Positions 17,048 through 26,659 of a stretch of 64,000 nt of DNA are shown one piece after another. Source of the stretch: Millionella massiliensis (lineage in GTDB: Bacteria; Bacteroidota; Bacteroidia; Bacteroidales; Rikenellaceae); the NCBI RefSeq assembly GCF_900104655.1, contig NZ_FNWD01000002.1, forward strand, positions 496,001-560,000, read 5' to 3'. The notes under the pieces are model-generated. The model ran no database searches. It saw only the letters and a program-made list of their open reading frames with translations, and was not told the origin of the DNA. The position numbers were made by a program, and so were the translations under genes. Numbering within the stretch: the first letter of the stretch is position 1; each line of letters starts with the position of its first letter.

Positions 17048-19150
17048 ATGAGAAAACTGACCTATCTTGCCCTCACCCTCTCGCTGCTGTTCACCCTGCC
17101 GGCCAGCCGTGCCGACGAAGGGATGTGGCTGCCCAGCCTGATCGAACAGGGCCGTATCAAAGACATGCAGGCCAAAGGGTTCCGGCTCACCGCCCAGGAC
17201 CTCTACGCCGTCAACCAGGCCAGCCTGAAAGATGCCATCGTCCGCTTCGGCAGCGGCTGCACCGGCGAACTGATCTCCGACCAGGGACTGCTGATCACCA
17301 ATCACCACTGCGGCTACGGCCAGATCCAGCAACACAGCTCCGTCGAACACGACTACCTGACCAACGGTTTCGCCGCCATGAACCGCTCCGAAGAGCTTGC
17401 CAACCCCGGTCTGGTGGTTAGTTTTCTGGTCGAGATGCGGGACGTGACCGATGCCATCCTGAAGGGCGTCAAACCCGATATGGATGAAGCCGAACGTACA
17501 AAAATCATCGACCGCAACAAGAAAAAAACCGTCCAGACAGCCACCAAAGGCAACCACTATAAAGCCTCGGTAGAAGCCTTGTACTACGGGAACCAATATT
17601 TCCTGTTCATCTACGAAGTTTTCGAAGACGTTCGCCTGGTCTTCGCTCCGCCGTCGGCCGTCGGCAAATTCGGTGGCGACACCGACAACTGGATGTGGCC
17701 CCGTCACACCGGCGACTTCTCGATCTTCCGCGTCTACGCAGGCAAGGACAACAAACCCGCCCCTTATTCGCCCGACAACGTTCCCTACAAACCCCGCAAA
17801 TCCTTCACCATTTCGCTGAAGGGGGTAGAGGAGGGTGATTTCACCTTTGTTTACGGTTTTCCCGGCCGCACCTACCAATACCTCCACTCCGAAGCCGTGC
17901 GCTACACCCAGGAGCTCGGCGATCCCCATAAGGTACACCTGCGCACCCTGCGGCTCGAGGTAATGAACCGGGCCATGGCCGCCGATCCCGCCGTCCGGAT
18001 CCAGTACGCCGCCAAAAACGCCAGCGTATCGAACGCCTGGAAAAAGTGGCAGGGCGAGATGAAAGGTCTCCAACGCCTCGGCACCGTCGCCAAGAAACAG
18101 GCCTTTGAAAAAGAGTTCGAAAGCTGGGCCGCCGACAAACCCGCCTACAGCGGTGTCACCCGCCGTCTTGCCGCCCTCTACGACACACTGGAGCCCTACG
18201 CCTTCGCCCGCGACTACCACACCGAAGCCGTGATGGCCATCGAACTGCTCAAATTCGCCGGTAACTTCGCCAACGTAACCCGTTTCGACGACGAAACGAT
18301 CGACAAGCTGCAGGCCGCGGCAGACAAGTTCTTCAAAGACTATGTACCGGCCATCGACCGCCAGACCGCCCAGACGCTGCTGGTGGAATACACGAAACAC
18401 ATCCCCGTACGTTTCCGTCCCGAAGGGATCAACCCCGGCACGCTGACCACCACCGTGTTCGACAACAGCATCCTGACCGATTCGACCAGCGTGCGCAACC
18501 TGTTGGCGAGCGGCGATACCACCGCGATCCGTCAGCAACTCCAATCCGACGCAGCCATTAAGGCCTACAAAGCCTTCAACGACACCTACAAAAACGAAAT
18601 CGAACCGCGCTACAACCAGCTCAACAAACAGATCGACCAACAGTACCGCACCTACATGCGCGGCATGATGGAGATGCTCGAAGGGCAGCGCGAATTCTAC
18701 CCCGATGCCAACTCCACGCTGCGCATCGCCTACGGCAAAATCGACGGCTACCGGCCGATGGACGCCGTCTACTACGAACCCGTGTCGACCCTCGAAGGCG
18801 TCATGCAGAAAGACAATCCCGAGATCTACGATTACGACGTTCCGGCCCGTCTGCGCCAGATTTACGAAACGAAAGATTATGGCCGGTGGGCCGTAAACGG
18901 CACCGTGCCCGTGGCCTTTATCGCCACCAACCACACCACCGGCGGTAACTCCGGCAGCCCCGTGCTCAATGCCGACGGCCAGCTGATCGGCGTCAATTTC
19001 GACCGCTGCTGGGAAGGAACCATGTCCGACCTCGAATACGACCCCACCGTATGCCGCAACATCGCGCTCGACATCCGTTACGCACTGTTCCTGATCGACC
19101 GTGTCGGTGGGGCAGGGTACCTGCTCGATGAAATGAAATTCGCAGAATAA
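17048..19150 (+). CDS. S46-family dipeptidyl peptidase, DPP11-like
   Basis: A secreted serine peptidase that removes dipeptides from the N-terminus of oligopeptides in the periplasm of asaccharolytic or protein-using Bacteroidales. A signal peptide covers about residues 1-22. The catalytic histidine lies in HHCGY (86-90), the aspartate region in DNWMWPRHTGDFS, and the serine (S635) in GGNSGSP. An arginine (R653) follows 18 residues after the serine, in NFDRCWEG. In Porphyromonas gingivalis, DPP11 has Arg at this spacing and prefers acidic P1 residues, while DPP7 has Gly. Specificity for Asp/Glu is therefore inferred. An M24 peptidase follows after 6 bases. Confidence 0.92.
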   Translation: MRKLTYLALTLSLLFTLPASRADEGMWLPSLIEQGRIKDMQAKGFRLTAQDLYAVNQASLKDAIVRFGSGCTGELISDQGLLITNHHCGYGQIQQHSSVEHDYLTNGFAAMNRSEELANPGLVVSFLVEMRDVTDAILKGVKPDMDEAERTKIIDRNKKKTVQTATKGNHYKASVEALYYGNQYFLFIYEVFEDVRLVFAPPSAVGKFGGDTDNWMWPRHTGDFSIFRVYAGKDNKPAPYSPDNVPYKPRKSFTISLKGVEEGDFTFVYGFPGRTYQYLHSEAVRYTQELGDPHKVHLRTLRLEVMNRAMAADPAVRIQYAAKNASVSNAWKKWQGEMKGLQRLGTVAKKQAFEKEFESWAADKPAYSGVTRRLAALYDTLEPYAFARDYHTEAVMAIELLKFAGNFANVTRFDDETIDKLQAAADKFFKDYVPAIDRQTAQTLLVEYTKHIPVRFRPEGINPGTLTTTVFDNSILTDSTSVRNLLASGDTTAIRQQLQSDAAIKAYKAFNDTYKNEIEPRYNQLNKQIDQQYRTYMRGMMEMLEGQREFYPDANSTLRIAYGKIDGYRPMDAVYYEPVSTLEGVMQKDNPEIYDYDVPARLRQIYETKDYGRWAVNGTVPVAFIATNHTTGGNSGSPVLNADGQLIGVNFDRCWEGTMSDLEYDPTVCRNIALDIRYALFLIDRVGGAGYLLDEMKFAE

Positions 19151-19156
19151 CACGCC

Positions 19157-20944
19157 ATGGAAACAGCGAACACCATCCGGGAACGTCTGGCCGCCCTCCG
19201 CGCATGGATGCGCACCCAAGGGATCGACGCCTTCATCGTTCCCTCCAACGATCCCCACTTCAGCGAATACGTCGCTCCGCACTGGGGTTGCCGTGCCTGG
19301 ATCAGCGGTTTCGACGGTTCGGCCGGCACCGTCGTTGTCACAGCCGAACAAGCCGCCCTCTGGACCGACTCGCGCTATTTTCTGCAAGCCGAGGCCCAGC
19401 TCCAGGGAACCGGCATCGAGCTGCAACGGCTCGCCCTGCCCGACACCCCCACGATTCCGGAGTGGCTCAACACTACCCAAGCCGCACGGGTTGGGGTAGA
19501 CGGTCTGCTGTTCAGCAAATCGGCCTTCGATCGTTTGCAGCAGGAATTGAGGGGTTTCAGTATCACATTGAGTTCGACAGACGATCCGTTCGACACCATC
19601 TGGACCGACCGTCCCGCACTGCCGAAACAACCGGCCCGCCTGCTGGCCCCCGAATACAGCGGCGAAACGGCCCTCAGTAAACAGGAACGCATCCGAGCCG
19701 CACAACCCGACGGAGCCATCCGCCTGATCGCCGTACTCGATGAGATTGCCTGGACGCTCAACCTGCGTGGCCGTGACATCGAATACAATCCGCTTACGGT
19801 CAGCTATCTCGCCATCGAGCCCGGCCAATCGCTCCTCTTCATCGACCGCGACAAACTCACACCGGCCGACCGTGAACAACTGCTGCTCAAAGCCGGCGTA
19901 GCGATCCGCCCATACGACGAGTTCGCCGAGTACCTCGCTTCGCTGAGCAACCGACCGGTCATCGCCAACCCCAACGGACTCGACATTCGCCATTGGAACA
20001 TCCTCGAAAAGGCCGGTGCACGGCTTCAACCCGAAACCACCCCATACGGACTGGTCACCGCTCTGAAAGCCGTTAAAAACCCGACCGAAATCGCCGGATT
20101 CCGCCGGGCCATGGAGACCGACGGCGTCGCCCTGGTGCGATTCGAAATGTGGCTCGAATCGAGTCTCAGCAACGGCGAGCACCCCACAGAACTGGAGATT
20201 GCAGCCCGGTTGCACGCATATCGTGCTGCCGGCGAAGGTTTCCAGGACGAAAGTTTCGAAACAATTTCAGGCTACGGCACCCACGGAGCCATTGTCCACT
20301 ACAGCGCTACGCCCGAAAGCGACATCCCCGCCGGACAGGAGAGTTTCCTGCTGATCGACAGCGGAGGCCAATACCTGTACGGCACAACCGACATCACCCG
20401 CACCTACCACTTCGGCCGACCGACCGCCGAACAGCGCCGCGACTATACGGCCGTCCTGCGCGGAATGATCGACCTCTGTGCCGCCCGCTTTCCGGTCGGC
20501 ACGCGCGGAGCACAACTGGACGTGCTGGCCCGCCGCTACCTGTGGGAGATCGGCCAGAACTACCTCCACGGTACGGGACACGGCATCGGACACTTCCTGT
20601 GCGTCCACGAAGGGCCGCAATCGATCCGAATGAACGAAAACCCCGTTCTGCTGGAGCCGGGCATGGTGCAAAGCTGCGAACCGGGTCTCTACCTGGCCGG
20701 CAAGCACGGCATCCGCATCGAAAACCTGACCCTCGTGACGACCGAAGGGTGCCCCGACGGATTCCTTCGCTTCGAACCGCTGACTCTGTGTCCCATCTCG
20801 CTGACCGCCGTCGATATCGATTCGCTCGACCGTGCCCAGCGCGAATGGCTCAACGCGTACCACACCGAAGTCTATCGTCGTCTGTCGCCCTACATGACCC
20901 CGGACGAGCAAAGATGGCTGCAAACGAAGACTTGTCCAATTTAG
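19157..20944 (+). CDS. pepP: Xaa-Pro aminopeptidase, M24B family
   Basis: Metal-dependent enzyme that removes an N-terminal residue preceding proline. At 595 residues it is the long form, with two N-terminal creatinase-like domains (about 1-310) and a C-terminal pita-bread catalytic domain. The metal ligands are visible in IDSGGQYLYGTTDITRTY, HGTGHGIGH, SCEPGLY and the ENLTLV block. No signal peptide is seen, so it should act in the cytoplasm on peptides released by the neighbouring S46 peptidase and other exported enzymes. Confidence 0.92.
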   Translation: METANTIRERLAALRAWMRTQGIDAFIVPSNDPHFSEYVAPHWGCRAWISGFDGSAGTVVVTAEQAALWTDSRYFLQAEAQLQGTGIELQRLALPDTPTIPEWLNTTQAARVGVDGLLFSKSAFDRLQQELRGFSITLSSTDDPFDTIWTDRPALPKQPARLLAPEYSGETALSKQERIRAAQPDGAIRLIAVLDEIAWTLNLRGRDIEYNPLTVSYLAIEPGQSLLFIDRDKLTPADREQLLLKAGVAIRPYDEFAEYLASLSNRPVIANPNGLDIRHWNILEKAGARLQPETTPYGLVTALKAVKNPTEIAGFRRAMETDGVALVRFEMWLESSLSNGEHPTELEIAARLHAYRAAGEGFQDESFETISGYGTHGAIVHYSATPESDIPAGQESFLLIDSGGQYLYGTTDITRTYHFGRPTAEQRRDYTAVLRGMIDLCAARFPVGTRGAQLDVLARRYLWEIGQNYLHGTGHGIGHFLCVHEGPQSIRMNENPVLLEPGMVQSCEPGLYLAGKHGIRIENLTLVTTEGCPDGFLRFEPLTLCPISLTAVDIDSLDRAQREWLNAYHTEVYRRLSPYMTPDEQRWLQTKTCPI

Positions 20945-20991
20945 GCACACTTCTTGATCATTTCTCTTATCAGAGTATTCACCCTTTAAAA

Positions 20992-21474
20992 ATGCCTGAT
21001 GAGATGAAAAATGATACGATCAAAAACTTCGACCTGAACCGGTTTTTAGGTAAATGGTACGAGATTGCACGGTTGGACAACCGCTTCGAACGCAACCTGC
21101 ATGCCGTAACCGCAGAATACACACTGCGCAAAGACGGAAAGATCCGCGTAGTCAACAGCGGCCACAAAGGGTCACCCGAGGGTCCGCTCTCGATGATCGA
21201 GGGACGGGCCAAGCTGAGCGCTCCCGACGATCCGCAACACCCCGGTGCCCTGTTGGTTTCGTTCTTTTGGATATTCTACACGCCGTACAATATCCTGGAG
21301 ATTGATCCCGACTACCAATACGCCCTGATCGGCGGCAAAAAGCAGAAGTACCTGTGGATTCTCTCCCGCACTCCGGAACTTTCCCGGGAGATCACCCAGA
21401 AGCTGCTGACCCACGCACGTTTGATGGGATTCGATACCTCGACCGTACTGTTCCCGCAAGCTGCCAAGAAGTAA
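20992..21474 (+). CDS. blc: Lipocalin-family protein
   Basis: A 160-residue beta-barrel protein of the bacterial lipocalin type, which binds hydrophobic ligands. FLGKWYEIARLDNRFER near the N-terminus is the diagnostic GxW motif, and WILSRTPEL is the third conserved region. There is no lipobox or clear signal peptide from either possible start (20992 or 21004), unlike E. coli Blc, so it may be cytoplasmic. It is the last gene of the run and ends just before a strong hairpin. Confidence 0.88.
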   Translation: MPDEMKNDTIKNFDLNRFLGKWYEIARLDNRFERNLHAVTAEYTLRKDGKIRVVNSGHKGSPEGPLSMIEGRAKLSAPDDPQHPGALLVSFFWIFYTPYNILEIDPDYQYALIGGKKQKYLWILSRTPELSREITQKLLTHARLMGFDTSTVLFPQAAKK

Positions 21475-21475
21475 A

Positions 21476-21519
21476 CACAAGCGGGGCGAACGGAAATAGA
21501 TCCGTTCGCCCCGCTTGTG
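21476..21519 (+). terminator. Long hairpin terminator after the lipocalin gene
   Basis: A 19-bp perfect stem (21476-21494 with 21501-21519) with a 6-base loop. The T-run is weak, but the stem is very strong and marks the end of the long operon. Confidence 0.8.
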
Positions 21520-21675
21520 TAATGTCTCTCCCTCCCCCGGGATCAGCCCCTCCGTACTTCTGCAGCCACCTCTACTATCGTACCGTTCAGGTAACAAACA
21601 AGGCTCATTTCCCATTTTCGAATACCTACTCATTGCTTACCCGCAACGCAGAGACATTCGACAAATCTGTCTGAA

Positions 21676-21906
21676 TCAGGGGTTATAAATATCGAAATTA
21701 CGGAAGTTGAAAATCGCCTCGGTCATCTCCCGCATCTGACGGGCCGCCGTATGGCAGGGATCGAGTTCCAGAGTCCGGTTGAAATCGTTGATCGCTTTCC
21801 CAAAGTCACCATGCTGGTAATGCAAACGCCCCCGCTCAAAATAGTGATTGGCCACATCCGGCTCTTTCTCGATCAGTACAGTCCATTGCTCAATCGTCTT
21901 GATCAT
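21676..21906 (-). CDS. Small TPR-repeat protein
   Basis: A 76-residue protein containing about one and a half tetratricopeptide repeats: HYFERGRLHYQHGDFGKAINDFNRTLELDP is a clear TPR unit. TPRs bind partner proteins. No enzyme domain, signal or membrane segment is visible. Its start overlaps the nadD stop by 4 bases, so it is translated with nadD, but no functional link is known. Confidence 0.82.
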   Translation of the reverse strand: MIKTIEQWTVLIEKEPDVANHYFERGRLHYQHGDFGKAINDFNRTLELDPCHTAARQMREMTEAIFNFRNFDIYNP

Positions 21907-22484
21907 ACGCGATACAGGTTTTTGTTCCGGATATACTCCTCGACCGACACCGGCAGCAGACCGTTCCGGAGTTCCTGTCCTGTCGCCACCGCCCGGCGAA
22001 CCGAAGTCGAATCGCCTTCGAACATCGGAGCCTGAGCCATCTCGGGCGAAGCCGTGCCGTTATTACGAGGATATATCAAGAACTGTACCATTCGCTGCAA
22101 TTCATCCGCCCGATACCACCGGGACAACTGATCGGCAATGTCACTCCCGGCCAGCACAACAAACTGCACATCGGGATAGAGCCGTTGCAGATGCTCGATC
22201 GTATGGATCGTATAGGAAGGCTGGGGGAGGGCAGCCTCCACATCACAGGCCTTGAGTCGCTCATCGCCGATCCCGGTCAGTGCCAGCCGCACCATGGCCA
22301 TACGGTCTTCGAAAGGAGCCAGATCGGCCGGATTCTTAAACGGATTCTGCGGCGAAACCACCAGCCACACCTCATCGGCCAACTGACGCGCCACGACGTA
22401 GCGAGCCACGGCCAGATGTCCGTTGTGCACGGGGTTGAACGACCCCATCAACAGAGCCACCCGTCTCTTCCGTCCGTTCTCCAT
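21903..22484 (-). CDS. nadD: Nicotinate-nucleotide adenylyltransferase
   Basis: Joins nicotinate mononucleotide and ATP to deamido-NAD in NAD synthesis. GSFNPVHNGH at residues 14-23 is the nucleotidyltransferase phosphate-binding motif, and GDSTSVRRAV near the end is the matching ISSTxIR block. The ATG at 22484 is chosen because it begins the family N-terminus; the frame runs on into gmk. The length of 193 residues is normal. It lies 13 bases after gmk. Confidence 0.95.
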   Translation of the reverse strand: MENGRKRRVALLMGSFNPVHNGHLAVARYVVARQLADEVWLVVSPQNPFKNPADLAPFEDRMAMVRLALTGIGDERLKACDVEAALPQPSYTIHTIEHLQRLYPDVQFVVLAGSDIADQLSRWYRADELQRMVQFLIYPRNNGTASPEMAQAPMFEGDSTSVRRAVATGQELRNGLLPVSVEEYIRNKNLYRV

Positions 22485-22497
22485 TACGGGTACTGAA

Positions 22498-23064
22498 CTA
22501 TTGAGCGCTGAGAAAATCGCCGACCACACGCGTAGCCTCGGCATAGGCCGTTTCGAGGTCGTCATTGACAATCACCCGGTCGAAACGATCGGCATAGGCG
22601 ATCTCCTGTTCGGCCTTGGCCAGACGACGTTCGATCGCTTCGGGAGAGTCAGTGCCTCGTCCCTCGAGACGCACCCGCAGTTCGGCCACGGAAGGCGGCA
22701 TGATAAAGACCGAAAGGGCCTGATCGCCGAAAAGTTTTTTGATATTCAGCGCCCCGACCACGTCGACGTCGAACACCACCACGTGGCCACGGTCCCAAAT
22801 CCGGTCGATTTCGGCCCGCAACGTTCCGTAACAGGTTCCTTTGTAGACCTCTTCCCACTCGACGAACTCACCCTCTTCGACTCGGGTCATAAACTCCACG
22901 GCATCCATGAAATAGTAGTCCACACCGTCACGTTCCTCTCCTCGGGGAGCACGCGAGGTGGCCGAAATCGAGAACTCCAGCTCCGGAAAACGTTTCAACA
23001 GGTGTTTGACGATGGTCGTCTTGCCCGAACCGGACGGCGCCGAAAATATCAATACCTTCCCCAT
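22498..23064 (-). CDS. gmk: Guanylate kinase
   Basis: Phosphorylates GMP to GDP using ATP. The P-loop SAPSGSGKTT is at residues 8-17, and the GMP-binding region SATSRAPRGEERDGVDYYF follows. The 188-residue length is standard. It lies 12 bases after yicC and 13 before nadD, so yicC-gmk-nadD-TPR is one operon, a common order in Bacteroidota. Confidence 0.96.
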   Translation of the reverse strand: MGKVLIFSAPSGSGKTTIVKHLLKRFPELEFSISATSRAPRGEERDGVDYYFMDAVEFMTRVEEGEFVEWEEVYKGTCYGTLRAEIDRIWDRGHVVVFDVDVVGALNIKKLFGDQALSVFIMPPSVAELRVRLEGRGTDSPEAIERRLAKAEQEIAYADRFDRVIVNDDLETAYAEATRVVGDFLSAQ

Positions 23065-23076
23065 GTGGCAATCGTA

Positions 23077-23955
23077 TTATAAGAGATTGAGTAACTGTTC
23101 TTTAATTTTTTCCAACTCGTCTTTCATCCGCACCACGATCTTCTGAATTCCGGCGTGGTTGGCTTTCGAACCGGTGGTGTTGATTTCACGCCCCATCTCC
23201 TGGGCAATGAATCCCAATTTGCGCCCGACGCCTTCCGATTCACCGGCCACGGTACGGAAATAGTCGCAGTGCTGTTTCAAACGCACCTTCTCTTCCGTGA
23301 TGTCGAATTTTTCGAGGTAATAGATAATCTCCTGCTCAAAACGATTGCTGTCGACATTGACCTGCAGGGCTTTCAGATTCTCCATCAGACGGGTGCGCAC
23401 GGTTTCGATCCGTTCGCCTTCGAGCGGAATGATCTGAGCAGCCAACTCCTGAATCGTATCGATCCGCTTGAGCAGGTCCTTAATCAACACTTCGCCCTCC
23501 TGGATACGGAATTTATTCAGGTTGTCGACCGCTTCGTTCACCGCGTCGGTCAGGGCCTGCCACTCCTGGTCGCTGACTACCACCGCTTCGGTCTGCATCA
23601 CGTCAGGCAGACGCAATACGGTCGTAATCAACGGCTCGGTGGCGTTTTGGTCGCCCAGTTCACGCTGCAATTCCACCAACTGCGTATAGTAGGTTTTGAA
23701 CAACTCCTTGTTGATCGATCCGCCGGCAGTCTTTGCACCTGCGATATTTTCCACCGTAACAAACAGATCGACCTTGCCGCGTCCGACGGCTTTGCTCACC
23801 GTGTTGCGAATCTCGTACTCTTTTTCGCGATAGATGGAGGGGATGCGGGTCGAAAGGTCCAGTTGTTTGCTGTTCAGACTTTTGATTTCGACAGTTATCT
23901 TGCGTTGGTCGGTGTGCCGTTCGGCACGCCCGTAACCGGTCATTGATTTTATCAT
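23077..23955 (-). CDS. yicC: YicC/YloC-family endoribonuclease
   Basis: A 292-residue protein of the YicC family, described as an endoribonuclease involved in RNA decay. The N-terminus MIKSMTGYGRAE and the C-terminal half with QEMGREINTTGSKAN are the two family signatures. It overlaps the upstream MATE gene by 4 bases and precedes gmk, the order seen in many genomes. The residues are typical, but the function is taken from family knowledge. Confidence 0.93.
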   Translation of the reverse strand: MIKSMTGYGRAERHTDQRKITVEIKSLNSKQLDLSTRIPSIYREKEYEIRNTVSKAVGRGKVDLFVTVENIAGAKTAGGSINKELFKTYYTQLVELQRELGDQNATEPLITTVLRLPDVMQTEAVVVSDQEWQALTDAVNEAVDNLNKFRIQEGEVLIKDLLKRIDTIQELAAQIIPLEGERIETVRTRLMENLKALQVNVDSNRFEQEIIYYLEKFDITEEKVRLKQHCDYFRTVAGESEGVGRKLGFIAQEMGREINTTGSKANHAGIQKIVVRMKDELEKIKEQLLNLL

Positions 23956-25310
23956 GCTTCGGATGCTTTTTTCTTTTGCTTAGCAAAGATAGAGTGATTT
24001 TCCCATTTTCCACTCCTATAATAGCCATAGACGATCGCCAGACCTACTCCCCATCCGAACGGAACAGCCCACCAGATGCCCTGTTCACCCATCAGATGGG
24101 AGAGCCACATGGCCGCCGGAATACGGACAGCCCACAGCGACACAAGGGTCGAGAACATCGGCAGAATCACCGCCCCGGCTCCGCGCAACATTCCGTTCAC
24201 GACAAACATTGCACTGAACACCAGATAAAACGAACTGACAATCACCAGGTACTCGGTCCCTACATGCACCACGGCCGGATCGTTCGTAAAGATTCGCAGA
24301 ATATCGGGCCCGAACAGCACAATCACGGCCGTAATGGCCAGACAGGTAAGCGAAGAGTAGAGCAGTGTCATTTTCAACCCGCGCCGCACGCGATCCATCC
24401 GCCCGGCTCCCACGTTCTGTCCCGTGAAGCTGGTCAGTGCCATGGCAAAATTCATCGACGGAATCACCGCCAGGTTATCAACCCGGATGGCCGCACTGTA
24501 ACCGGCAATGACGTCGGTTCCCCAGCCGTTCACAATCCCCATCAGGGCCACCATCCCGAACGCCACGAAAGATTGCTGCACACCGGTCGGCAGTCCGTAA
24601 TTGATACACTGGCGAAATATCTTTCGGTCGAACTTCAGGTGGAACAGATCAATATGGAAAATCGACTTCCCGGAATTGATGTACCAGATGGAGGCAAAAT
24701 AGGCCAATCCCTGCGCAATAACCGTAGCCCATGCAGCACCGGCTACCCCCCAGTCGAACCCCAGAATAAACAGAAAGTCGAGCCCGACATTCAGCACAGC
24801 CGATATCAGCAGGAAATAGAGCGGTGTTTTGGAGTCCCCCACACCACGCAGAATGGCGGCTACCGTATTGAAGCCGAACAGCAGGAACACCCCGCCCAGA
24901 TAGATTCTCAGATAGCTTGCAGCCAGTGGAATCAGCTCTTGAGGTAGCGCAATCAGTCGAAAAATGGCCTCACTGAAAAATATCCCCACCAGGGCGATAA
25001 TCAACCCCGCACCCAGCAAAAAGATATGAAGCGTATCGCTCGTCAGCCGGACCTTGTCGTACTGTTTGGCCCCGAAATATTGCGAAATCACAACACTGGC
25101 ACCACTGCCGACCCCGATCACCATCGCAACCACCGCAAAAACCACCGGCGTACTGGCTCCGACTGCGGCCAACGCCTCCTTCCCGAGGTAACGTCCCACC
25201 ACGGCACTATCGACAATCTGATAGAGCTGCATCACAAAGTTACCCAATATTATAGGTAACGAGAACAGTATGATTTGTCGCCCGACGGGGCCTGAAGTAA
25301 AGTCTTTCAT
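23952..25310 (-). CDS. MATE-family efflux transporter
   Basis: A 452-residue multidrug/toxin-extrusion type membrane protein with about twelve hydrophobic segments. The N-terminus GPVGRQIILFSLPIILGNFVMQLYQ and the mid-protein block VGASTPVVFAVVAMV are typical of the NorM/DinF-like branch. It is a second MATE protein in the window, distinct from the one at 6002. The 4-base overlap with yicC suggests co-transcription. The substrate is unknown. Confidence 0.92.
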   Translation of the reverse strand: MKDFTSGPVGRQIILFSLPIILGNFVMQLYQIVDSAVVGRYLGKEALAAVGASTPVVFAVVAMVIGVGSGASVVISQYFGAKQYDKVRLTSDTLHIFLLGAGLIIALVGIFFSEAIFRLIALPQELIPLAASYLRIYLGGVFLLFGFNTVAAILRGVGDSKTPLYFLLISAVLNVGLDFLFILGFDWGVAGAAWATVIAQGLAYFASIWYINSGKSIFHIDLFHLKFDRKIFRQCINYGLPTGVQQSFVAFGMVALMGIVNGWGTDVIAGYSAAIRVDNLAVIPSMNFAMALTSFTGQNVGAGRMDRVRRGLKMTLLYSSLTCLAITAVIVLFGPDILRIFTNDPAVVHVGTEYLVIVSSFYLVFSAMFVVNGMLRGAGAVILPMFSTLVSLWAVRIPAAMWLSHLMGEQGIWWAVPFGWGVGLAIVYGYYRSGKWENHSIFAKQKKKASEA

Positions 25311-25442
25311 AAAATTAACGGAGAAACAAAATTCGCATTTTTTTTCATTTCAAAATAATTTTTCCGATATTTGGTAGCCGCTTTCGTCAGTCGACAAAGC
25401 GGCATCTTGCTTAACGAAAAACAATAACCAAACCTCTCGAAT

Positions 25443-26519
25443 ATGAAAAAGCACAACTTCTCAGCAGGCCCTTCGATCCTGCCGCGCGTGGCAGTCGAAA
25501 ACGCTGCCCAAGCCGTTCTCGACCTGAACGGCATCGGCCTGTCGGTGCTCGAAATCTCGCACCGTACCAAAGACTTTGAAGACGTACTCAACGAAGCCAT
25601 CTCCCTGTTCAAAGAACTGCTCCATATCCCCGAAGGATACAGCGTACTGTTCCTCGGCGGCGGTGCCAGCATGCAATTCTGCATGGTGCCGTTCAACCTG
25701 CTCGAAAAGAAAGCCGGGTACATCAACACCGGCGTATGGGCAAAAAAAGCCATGAAAGAGGCCAAACTCTTCGGTGATGTGGTGACCGTCGCCTCGTCCG
25801 AAGACAAGAACTTCTCCTACATTCCCAAAGAATACACCATCCCGACCGATCTGGACTACCTCCACATCACCACCAACAACACCATCTTCGGGACCGAATA
25901 CAAAACCGACATCGACTCGCCGGTGACCCTCGTGGCCGACATGTCGTCCGACATCCTGTCACGCCCGGTCGACGTTTCGAAATACGGTCTGATCTACGGA
26001 GGAGCACAGAAAAACCTCGGCCCGGCCGGCGTAACCTTCGTGATCGTACGTGACGACATCCTCGGCAAAGTGTCGCGTGCCATCCCCAGCATGCTCGACT
26101 ACCGTACCCACGTCAACGGCAACTCGATGTTCAACACCCCGCCTGTATTCCCCATCTACGTCGTACGCGAGACCCTCAAATGGCTCAAATCGATCGGAGG
26201 CGTGCCCGCCGTACAGAAACTCAACCAGGAAAAAGCAGCCATTCTCTACGAAGAGATCGACCGCAACAGCATGTTCCAGGGAACCGCAGCCAAAGAAGAC
26301 CGCTCGCTGATGAACGTATGCTTCGTGTACAGCGAACCGTATAAAGATATGGACATCACCGAGTTCGTCAACTTTGCCAAAGAACGCGGCATGGTCGGCA
26401 TCAAAGGACACCGCCTGGTGGGAGGTTTCCGCGCCTCGATCTACAACGCCATGCCCAAGGAGAGCGTACAGGCCCTGGTAGCCTGCATGCAGGAGTTCGA
26501 AAAGCAATACGCCAAGTAG
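25443..26519 (+). CDS. serC: Phosphoserine aminotransferase
   Basis: PLP enzyme that makes phosphoserine from 3-phosphohydroxypyruvate and glutamate. It also acts in pyridoxal phosphate synthesis in some bacteria. The N-terminus [11 protein letters not shown] is diagnostic and K190 in [12 protein letters not shown] is the PLP-binding lysine. The 358-residue length is standard. The product of serA is its substrate, but serA lies about 620 bases further on with a hairpin between them. A REP-like repeat starts 6 bases after the stop. Confidence 0.96.
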   Translation: MKKHNFSAGPSILPRVAVENAAQAVLDLNGIGLSVLEISHRTKDFEDVLNEAISLFKELLHIPEGYSVLFLGGGASMQFCMVPFNLLEKKAGYINTGVWAKKAMKEAKLFGDVVTVASSEDKNFSYIPKEYTIPTDLDYLHITTNNTIFGTEYKTDIDSPVTLVADMSSDILSRPVDVSKYGLIYGGAQKNLGPAGVTFVIVRDDILGKVSRAIPSMLDYRTHVNGNSMFNTPPVFPIYVVRETLKWLKSIGGVPAVQKLNQEKAAILYEEIDRNSMFQGTAAKEDRSLMNVCFVYSEPYKDMDITEFVNFAKERGMVGIKGHRLVGGFRASIYNAMPKESVQALVACMQEFEKQYAK

Positions 26520-26524
26520 AGTAG

Positions 26525-26586
26525 GCGATACGCAGTATCGCCCGCTCCACCGCGAGCACGCGGGGCCCGCCCGGCGAGGGCAGTCG
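26525..26586. repeat. REP-like palindromic repeat, chromosomal copy
   Basis: A GC-rich element just after serC. It contains the perfect palindrome GCGATAC-GCA-GTATCGC (26525-26541), followed by further small inverted arms. Its reverse complement recurs inside the prophage at 52321-52381. The first 48 bases match at 47 positions, and the rest is diverged. It resembles the REP or small-mobile-repeat class; no gene is in it. Confidence 0.75.
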
Positions 26587-26621
26587 CCTCACAGTCAGGC
26601 CCCATATCCTCACAACAGTGT

Positions 26622-26659
26622 AATTATCCGATTTTAACCTGTGTTAAAATCGGATAATT
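26622..26659 (+). terminator. Hairpin after serC
   Basis: A perfect 17-bp stem (26622-26638 with 26643-26659) with a 4-base loop. It is AT-rich and has no T-run after it, so termination is likely but not certain. Confidence 0.6.

Noticed and set aside
16964-20215. A 1083-codon open frame on the minus strand
   Set aside because: It lies antisense to maf, the S46 peptidase and the M24 peptidase genes, which all show clear family motifs. The antisense frame is open only because of GC-rich codon use.
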